Shown here: one piece after another, positions 58,826-64,000 of the stretch
Layout: each line of letters opens with the position of its first letter
Numbering within the stretch: position 1 is the first letter of the stretch
Assembly: GCF_002850745.1 (NCBI RefSeq)
Contig: NZ_KZ559472.1
Span: 40,303 to 104,302 of the forward strand
Origin: Nonomuraea indica
Lineage (GTDB): Bacteria > Actinomycetota > Actinomycetes > Streptosporangiales > Streptosporangiaceae
DNA length: 64,000 nucleotides
Reading direction: 5' to 3'
Translations under genes and position numbers: made by a program
The notes under the pieces: model-generated
Database searches by the model: none
The model's input: only the letters and a program-made list of their open reading frames with translations
Told to the model about the DNA's origin: nothing

Positions 58826-59320
58826 ATGCGTTCGGTCGCGGCCCTGGTGGCGGTCACCGCCTCGCTGCTGGGCCCCGGTGTTCCGGCCCTGGCGCCGCCG
58901 GTCCTCGCGGCGGGCGGGGACCCGCCGGTCCTGGCCGCGGGCGGGGACCCGCCGTCCGACGGGTGGAAGCGGCGCACGTCCCTGCTGGTCATGCCGCAGC
59001 GCCCGCGCCAGAACAACGTCGTGCGGATCCTCGCGCACTGCCCCACGGCGGCCAACCACGCGCTCATCGGCTCGACCGCCTTCCGGTTGAAGGGCTCGGC
59101 GCGGCTGTACCGGGAGGTGGGCCTGGGTCTGTCCGACCGGGGTCTCGGCCGCCGGAGCGTCGTCATCTCCTACTACGCCCCGCTGGGCCACCACGAGGTT
59201 CGCATGACGTGCGTCAAGGTGACGATCGACAAGCGGAGCCGCGTCAGCCACCGCAAGGTGATCAGCCGGTATGTCGTGCCGCTCCAGGTGCGCAGGTTCC
59301 GCATATCCCAGTTCTTCTGA
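58826..59320 (+). CDS. Secreted hypothetical protein
   Basis: 164 residues. A signal peptide (1-29) follows AGGAGG; just after it PPVLAAGGD is repeated twice in tandem. The mature part, from about residue 45, has a conserved-looking basic beta-rich domain with two Cys (HCPT and TCVKV), suitable for one disulfide. No family is recognised. It stands alone, 245 bp after the kinase promoter; that gap shows nothing else. Confidence 0.65.
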   Translation: MRSVAALVAVTASLLGPGVPALAPPVLAAGGDPPVLAAGGDPPSDGWKRRTSLLVMPQRPRQNNVVRILAHCPTAANHALIGSTAFRLKGSARLYREVGLGLSDRGLGRRSVVISYYAPLGHHEVRMTCVKVTIDKRSRVSHRKVISRYVVPLQVRRFRISQFF

Positions 59321-59417
59321 ACGCCGCGGATCCGTACGGGCGGAAACCTCCTTGAACGTCCCGAGTGCGCCTTGCCAGACTGGACGACGGTAACCGCGCC
59401 CACCTCGGGGAGGCCTC

Positions 59418-60329
59418 ATCGAGATCGCCTGCGACGAGTCCGGCTCCGAGGGCGAGAAGCTCATCGGCGGCAACACCGCCGTGTTCGCGCACGCGGGGGT
59501 CCACCTGAGCCGCGCCGCGGCGGCCGGCTGCATCGACCATGTCCGCGCGCGGGCGCCCTCGCCGACCGTGGAGTACAAGTCCGGCATCATCCGGCGCGGC
59601 AAGCACCGCGAAGCGCTGAAGTGGATGCTCGGACCGGCCGGACCGCTCCTCGGCCACGCCCACGTGCTGCTGATCGACAAGGCGCTGTTCGCGGCCGGCA
59701 GGCTGGCCGGGCTGCTCGCGGCCGGCCCCGAGCTGGCCGGGTTCCTGCACCGGGAGGGGCCGCGCACGTTCGGGCAGGAGCGGTGGAACGCGTTCCTGGC
59801 GGCCTTCACCGGGGTGCTGCGCGGCCGCAACGGCCGCGTCCCCGCCACCGACGCCGGCCCGGCCTTCGACGTGCTCGCCGCGCTGTGCCTGGCCGCCCCG
59901 CCCGGCCGGTTGCGCGACGTCCTCGGCGAGCTGCGGCGGACGAGGACGGACGTGGAGGCGCTCCTCCACGGCGACCGGCCGCCCGCGCTCCCCTCCCTCG
60001 ACCCGCTCATCCCGGCCATCGCCGGGGCCGTCGCGCACTGGGGCGCGGGCGGCGTCCCGGTGTCGATCGTGCACGACCGGCAGACCCTGCTCACCGACGA
60101 GCGCATCGCCCTGCTCAAGGCGCTGCTGGGCCCGTCGCTGGCGGGCCTGCGGCTGGTCGACTCCCGTACGGACACGCGGATCCAGGTCGCGGACCTGCTG
60201 GCCGGAGCCGCCCGCAAGATCGCTGAGGACGAGCTGCTCGGCCACGGCGACCCGGAGCTGACCGCGCTGCTGCACCCCTACGTCACGCCCGCCTCGATCT
60301 GGGCGCCCACCGGGGCGCCCCTGCCGTAG
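59418..60329 (+). CDS. DUF3800-like protein with an apparent ATC start
   Basis: About 303 residues if begun at ATC 59418, 282 from GTG 59481. The first strand EIACDESGSEGEK contains the DESG signature of DUF3800-type, RNase H-like proteins, and the C-terminal DTRIQVADLLAGAARKI is the matching acidic helix. The DESG part lies before the GTG, all 21 codons have G or C in third position, and GGGGAGG is 5 nt before ATC, yet no ATG, GTG or TTG exists before an in-frame TAA. Function unknown; some relatives occur in mobile elements, none is seen here. Confidence 0.65.
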   Translation: MEIACDESGSEGEKLIGGNTAVFAHAGVHLSRAAAAGCIDHVRARAPSPTVEYKSGIIRRGKHREALKWMLGPAGPLLGHAHVLLIDKALFAAGRLAGLLAAGPELAGFLHREGPRTFGQERWNAFLAAFTGVLRGRNGRVPATDAGPAFDVLAALCLAAPPGRLRDVLGELRRTRTDVEALLHGDRPPALPSLDPLIPAIAGAVAHWGAGGVPVSIVHDRQTLLTDERIALLKALLGPSLAGLRLVDSRTDTRIQVADLLAGAARKIAEDELLGHGDPELTALLHPYVTPASIWAPTGAPLP

Positions 60330-60389
60330 CGTCCGGCCATCAGGCGCGGCGACGAGCACGTCATGCTCGTACGCGACTGACCGGGCGGG

Positions 60390-61241
60390 TCAGAAGAGGG
60401 TGGGCGGCTCGGCCGGGACGGGGTCGGGCAGAGGGTCGAGCCGCGGGAGCAGGGCCCGTACGGCGTCGTGGAAGCGGCGGGCCAGGGGCAGCGCGTCGGC
60501 GTTGTCCGGGGTGTGCACGAACACGGTGGGCGAGCGGCCCTCGCGCAGCCAGCCGGCGACCGTGTCGACCCAGTGCTGCCAGCCCTCGACCGTGCGGTCG
60601 GGGTCGTCGCGGCCGAGGTAGCGCACGATCGGGCGGTCGGTGAGGGCGAGCGACCGGCGCGGCACACGAGGTTTCTTCGTCCAGGCGTCCCGTTCGGCGT
60701 CGGTGGTCGGCGGGCTGCCGAACAACGTGACGGTGTCGAACGGCACCCACTCGGCGCCGACGCCCGCCAGCACCCGCTCCAGCTGCCGCGCCGCCCGCTC
60801 GTCGGCGAAGAACGCCCGGTGCCGGACCTCGACGGCGCTCCGGTGCGAGCGGGGCAGCCGGCGCAGGAACGCGGCGAGCGCGCCGAGGTCGTCCGGCCCG
60901 AACGAGCCCGGCACCTGCACCCACAGGGCGTGGACGCGCGGCCCGAGGGGCTCCATCGCCTCCAGGAACGAGCGCAGTTCCTCGTCGGCGCCGGTGAGGC
61001 GGTGCTCGTGCGTGACGGGCCTGGGCAGTTTGACGACGAACCTGAAGTCGGCCGGCGTCTGCCGCGCCCACGACTCCACCGTCGCCTTGGCCGGCGTCGC
61101 GTAGAACGTCGTGTTGCCCTCCACGGCGTTGCACCAGGTCGCGTACGCCGCCAGCCGCTCGCCGGGAGGCAGCGGATGCGGCAGGAACCTCCCCTGCCAC
61201 GGCGTGTGCTGCCACATCGCGCATCCCACATGAAGCCGCAT
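60390..61241 (-). CDS. DUF72 family protein
   Basis: 283 residues, a TIM-barrel-like fold of DUF72 (YecE). It begins RLHVGCAMWQHTPWQGRFLP and has YATWCNAVEGNTTFYATP, FRFVVKLPRPVTHEHRL, VEVRHRAFF and TVFVHTPDNADALPLAR, all family blocks. The function is unknown in all organisms. I start at the ATG at 61241 because TAGCGT lies 7 nt upstream; a longer open frame overlaps the S66 gene and is not real. Confidence 0.9.
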   Translation of the reverse strand: MRLHVGCAMWQHTPWQGRFLPHPLPPGERLAAYATWCNAVEGNTTFYATPAKATVESWARQTPADFRFVVKLPRPVTHEHRLTGADEELRSFLEAMEPLGPRVHALWVQVPGSFGPDDLGALAAFLRRLPRSHRSAVEVRHRAFFADERAARQLERVLAGVGAEWVPFDTVTLFGSPPTTDAERDAWTKKPRVPRRSLALTDRPIVRYLGRDDPDRTVEGWQHWVDTVAGWLREGRSPTVFVHTPDNADALPLARRFHDAVRALLPRLDPLPDPVPAEPPTLF

Positions 61242-61362
61242 GCCCCCGACGCTACCCAAGATCGGGCCTGCCGGGACACGCCGCGCAGCACCCGGGCCCG
61301 TCCGGCCCGGGGGCCGTGCCCGGCTCCGCGGCCGGGCCCGGAGCGGACGTATGGTCGAGATC

Positions 61363-62385
61363 ATGAGGTATCCCACCCCGCTCCGTCCCGGTGACCGGAT
61401 CGGCGTCACCGCCCCGTCCAGCGGCGTGCACGAGCACCTGCGCGACCGCCTGCAGGCCGCGATCCACACGGTGGAGGAGCGCGGGTACGAGGTGGTCGTC
61501 GGGGCGTGCATGGACGGCGCCGGCCACGTCAGCGCCCCGGCCCCCGACCGGGCCCGCGAGCTGACGGACATGCTCACCGACCCGCACATCAGGGCCGTCG
61601 TGCCGCCGTGGGGCGGACAGACCGCCATCGACCTGCTGCCTCTGATCGACTGGGAGGCGGTGCGGCGGGCCGACCCCACCTGGATGGTGGGCTACTCCGA
61701 CCTGTCCACCCTCACCACGCCGCTCACCCTGCTGACCGGCGTCGCGACCGTCCACGGCAACAACCTGATGGACACCCCCTACCACGCGCCCGACGGGCTG
61801 CTCACCTGGCTCGACATCGTGACGATGGAGCCGGGCGCGGAGTTCCGCCAGACCCCGCCCAACCGCTACCGGGCGCAGGGCCGCGACGACTACCAGACCA
61901 ATCCGAAGGCGAACGAGTTCACCCTCGACACTCCCGGCCACTGGACACGGCTGGACGGCGACGGCGACGTCGCGGTCGAGGGCCGCCTGATCGGCGGCTG
62001 CGTCGACACCCTGTGCAACCTCGCCGGCACCCCCTACGGCGACATCGCCGCCTTCGCCCGCTCCTCGGCCCCCGAAGGCCTGATCGTCTACGTCGAGGCG
62101 GCCGAGCACGACGCGGGCACCATCTGCGCCCACCTGCACGGGATGCGCCTGGCCGGGTTCTTCACCGGCGCCAACGCCGTCCTCGTCGGCCGCACCCGGG
62201 CCCCCGGCATCGCCACGCTCACCCAGCACGAGGCGGTGCTCGACGCGCTCGGCGGCCTGGGTGTGCCGATCATCGCCGACGTCGAGTGCGGTCATGTGCC
62301 GCCGTACCTGCCCCTGGTGAACGGGGCGCGCGCCCGCGTGGTGCTGAGCGGCGACCGGGCCGAGATCACCCAGACCCTGGCCTAA
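61363..62385 (+). CDS. S66 family peptidase (LD-carboxypeptidase)
   Basis: 340 residues. S66 enzymes trim D-Ala from muropeptides or cleave microcin-like peptides (MccF). The nucleophile Ser is in MVGYSDLSTL; the Glu and His of the triad fall in the C-terminal half (VYVEAAEHD and DVECGHVPPYLPL). It begins PLRPGDRIGVTAPSSGV, typical of the family. I start at ATG 61363, with TATGGT 7 nt upstream; ATG 61351 is inside that promoter. Confidence 0.9.
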   Translation: MRYPTPLRPGDRIGVTAPSSGVHEHLRDRLQAAIHTVEERGYEVVVGACMDGAGHVSAPAPDRARELTDMLTDPHIRAVVPPWGGQTAIDLLPLIDWEAVRRADPTWMVGYSDLSTLTTPLTLLTGVATVHGNNLMDTPYHAPDGLLTWLDIVTMEPGAEFRQTPPNRYRAQGRDDYQTNPKANEFTLDTPGHWTRLDGDGDVAVEGRLIGGCVDTLCNLAGTPYGDIAAFARSSAPEGLIVYVEAAEHDAGTICAHLHGMRLAGFFTGANAVLVGRTRAPGIATLTQHEAVLDALGGLGVPIIADVECGHVPPYLPLVNGARARVVLSGDRAEITQTLA

Positions 62386-62402
62386 CCGCCCGTGGCCGGC
62401 GG

Positions 62403-62852
62403 TCAGGAGTGGGCGGCGCGGATCTCCGTCACGGTGAACTCGTCCACGACATGCCGGTTCTGCACCAGGAACCCCACCACGCCCGCCACCGCCTCCGCGC
62501 CCAGCCCGGCCCGGACCTGCGCGCTCAGAAGGTAGACGAGCGGGGTCGACGGCTGGGTGAGCGCCAGGTCGCGGTCGTGGCGGTGCACGTCCTGCAGCGT
62601 CCTGATCGGGATCGGCCGCTCGGTGGTGAACCACACCGCGACCTCCCACAGCGGCAGCGCAGGATCGACGTCGGCCGAGGCGTGGTAGCAGGTGACGCAG
62701 CCGTTGCCGGCGTGCTCGCCGTGCGGGCAGGTCCACCGGGCCACGTCCGCGACGCTCTGGCCGTCGGCGCCGACGACCGTCGCCTCGGTGACGCGCCGGC
62801 GCGCCGGCCTGGGCCGGTCCTCCCACGGTGGCGGAGAGTCGCTGCTGATGAT
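62403..62852 (-). CDS. Hypothetical protein with CxxH/CxxC motif, apparent ATC start
   Basis: 113 residues from GTG 62744, about 149 if begun at the ATC ATC pair at 62852. A small zinc-finger-like region has CPHGEH then CVTCYH, followed by a helical and beta mix (WEVAVWFTTERPIPIRTLQD, GVVGFLVQNRHVVDEF). Codons between 62852 and 62744 keep almost full GC at third positions, but no standard start occurs there, while GAAGGGA lies 4 nt before the ATC. No family is recognised. It converges on the S66 gene, 17 bp between stops. Confidence 0.5.
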   Translation of the reverse strand: MISSDSPPPWEDRPRPARRRVTEATVVGADGQSVADVARWTCPHGEHAGNGCVTCYHASADVDPALPLWEVAVWFTTERPIPIRTLQDVHRHDRDLALTQPSTPLVYLLSAQVRAGLGAEAVAGVVGFLVQNRHVVDEFTVTEIRAAHS

Positions 62853-62982
62853 CGGATCCCTTCGTCGCGATGTCCCGGCACTTCGGAGCCTAGTCGCGTG
62901 ACCCGCCCGCCACCCCTCCGCGCTCCCCCGCCGCCGCCACGCGTCTCGCCGTCTCGACCCTCCTGCCGCCGCGACCGGTGGT

Positions 62983-63639
62983 TCAGCAGGTGCGGAGCAT
63001 GTTGAGCAGGGCGGTCCGCTCGTTGCGGGTGACGAAGAGGCGGTAGTGGTGCTTCACGGTGATCCACGAGGTGGCGTAGCGGCACCAGTAGGCGCGGCGC
63101 GGGGGACGCCAGCTCTGCGGGCCCTGCCCGCCCTTGGCGATGTTCGCGGAGTGGCTGACGGTGATCAGCTCGGGGCGGGTGAGGTCGTTGGCGAAGGCGC
63201 GCCGCCGCGCCTGGCTCCACCTCTTGGCGCCCGACCGCCACGCGTACGCCAGCGGCACCAGATGGTCGACGTCCACCTGCTTCTCGCTCTTGAGCCATCT
63301 GCCGTCGTACGGGCTGTACCACAGGCCCTTCACCGGATGGCAGGACGCGTTCCTGCGCACCCGCCGCCCGTCGCGGGCCAGGACGACCTCACGCGCGTCG
63401 CACCGGCCCTTGTGGTGCGCCCATCGCGTCTGGAACCGCTCGCGGCTGTAGCCGCGGATCGACAGGGCCCTGGCGACCTTGAGCCGGCCCAGCAGGTAGC
63501 GGGCCCGCGCCCCGGCGGCCTCGGCCTGTGACCGCTCGCGCGACTCGGCCGCCGCCTCGGTGGTGGCGGTGACGGCGGTGATCGGAAGGATCGAGAGGGT
63601 GAGGGCGGCCACGTGAGCCGTCCTCCTGAGGGAGATCAT
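62983..63639 (-). CDS. Secreted HNH nuclease (DUF1524)
   Basis: 218 residues. A signal peptide (1-32, ending TEAAAES) is followed by a helical part and the HNH domain with VDVDHLVPLAYAWRSGA, FANDLTRPELITVSHSANIAK and GGQGPQSWRP; the last helix has CRYATSWITVKHHY. DUF1524/GmrSD-like secreted nucleases are common in actinobacteria and may degrade extracellular DNA. Cys pairs (C78, C99 and later) may form disulfides. Substrate not proven. Confidence 0.88.
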   Translation of the reverse strand: MISLRRTAHVAALTLSILPITAVTATTEAAAESRERSQAEAAGARARYLLGRLKVARALSIRGYSRERFQTRWAHHKGRCDAREVVLARDGRRVRRNASCHPVKGLWYSPYDGRWLKSEKQVDVDHLVPLAYAWRSGAKRWSQARRRAFANDLTRPELITVSHSANIAKGGQGPQSWRPPRRAYWCRYATSWITVKHHYRLFVTRNERTALLNMLRTC

Positions 63640-63651
63640 GTTCCACCCATA

Positions 63652-64000
63652 TCAACAATTCCGGGCGACGGCAGCCTCACGTTCCCCAGCGGAGACGGCG
63701 GCGAGGACCGCGACGAGGACGGGCATCCCGGCGACCAGCGCGGCGATCGCCGGCCAGGGGGTCTCGAAGTCCACCCGCGGCACCACCTGCCAGTTGCTGG
63801 TGGACGCCGTGATCGGCCACGAAAGCGACAGGCCGATGACGCATCCGGCAGCCGCGCCCGGCAGCGTTCCACAGGCCGCCGCGAGTCCGGCCCGGCTCGC
63901 GGCGAACCACCGCGTGCTCGCGGTCCGGCCGCCCCGGAGCCGGAGCAGCACCCGTCCCGCCCGGCCGCCGGCGCCGGTCCGGCGGGGCGCCGCCCCCGCG
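63652..64000 (-). CDS. FtsX-like permease C-terminus (partial, runs off window)
   Basis: The frame is open to the right edge, about 115 residues ending AGEREAAVARNC. Two membrane segments are visible (about AAACGTLPGAAAGCVIGLSL and WPAIAALVAGMPVLVAVLAA), the arrangement of the last helices of MacB/FtsX-type permeases of ABC exporters. A GTG start inside would give only 99 residues and no function, so I read it as the 3' end of a larger gene. Confidence 0.55.
   Translation of the reverse strand, partial: AGAAPRRTGAGGRAGRVLLRLRGGRTASTRWFAASRAGLAAACGTLPGAAAGCVIGLSLSWPITASTSNWQVVPRVDFETPWPAIAALVAGMPVLVAVLAAVSAGEREAAVARNC

Noticed and set aside
61252..62826. Long antisense frame opposite the S66 peptidase gene
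   Set aside because: Low-information Gly/Arg/Val sequence opposite a well-supported gene.

Overview
The window looks like one continuous piece of a high-GC actinobacterial chromosome. Codon third positions are nearly all G or C, many genes begin with GTG, and several genes are actinobacterial hallmarks: the proteasome activator Bpa, CrgA, a class E sortase, the fhaA-fhaB-pstP-rodA-pbpA-pknA-pknB cluster and the DUF6412-YidC pair. The overall feel is Streptosporangiaceae (Nonomuraea-like), but that placement is inference from gene content. There is no sign of a prophage, integrative element, CRISPR array or large biosynthetic cluster. Most of the window is ordinary core and semi-core genome.

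Layout. 0-10 kb: the 3' tip of an unknown gene; a GH43 glycosidase coupled to the tail of a lost sugar ABC permease behind a LacI-type operator; a zinc alcohol dehydrogenase; a Nudix-NYN fusion; tRNA-Ser(TGA); a MinD/ParA-like ATPase with a long repetitive N-terminus; a quinone oxidoreductase; Bpa; a HAD phosphatase; a cold-shock protein. 10-20 kb: serS, pheA, DUF4446, then an envelope glycan block (GT87, a membrane protein with a phosphatase-like ectodomain, an MptB-like GT-C enzyme, a GT2) whose GT2 is translationally coupled to a STAS anti-sigma antagonist. 20-32 kb: an OmpR/kinase pair, a small membrane protein, DUF6412 and YidC, an RsbW-like ATPase, a PAS-GAF-PAS histidine kinase, ogt, a TPP-riboswitch-controlled hydroxymethylpyrimidine transporter, rhodanese, Nei-type glycosylase, TenA, a GOLPH3-like protein and an LCP ligase. 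32-38 kb: two coupled CNNM/CorC membrane proteins, a LAL-type LuxR regulator divergent from a SnoaL-like protein. 38-48 kb: tRNA-Leu(CAG) and the Ser/Thr kinase, FHA and cell-wall elongation operon. 48-53 kb: pabA, a hidden 52-residue membrane protein, class E sortase, crgA, rhomboid, cyclophilin, a DUF5324-like protein and an excisionase-type HTH protein. 53-64 kb: a secreted GPDGKP-repeat protein divergent from a two-component system with matched 11-bp direct repeats between them, an MBL hydrolase, a NarL-type pair whose kinase has a homopolymer frameshift, then assorted single genes (secreted protein, DUF3800-like, DUF72, S66 peptidase, HNH nuclease, an FtsX-like fragment).

Themes. About twenty genes have a TANNNT hexamer 6-8 nt before the start codon and no Shine-Dalgarno sequence, the signature of leaderless transcripts; several of my start choices rest on it. 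Two genes (59418 and 62852) appear to start at ATC behind a good Shine-Dalgarno. Thiamine salvage genes (cytX, tenA) sit within 4 kb. The most unusual non-coding elements are a 21-bp tandem repeat whose every unit folds into a hairpin (18539-18741), a 16-bp pentamer repeat (51031-51111), and a decayed insertion-like segment after pknB. Coordinates of short sites may be off by a base because they were counted by eye.
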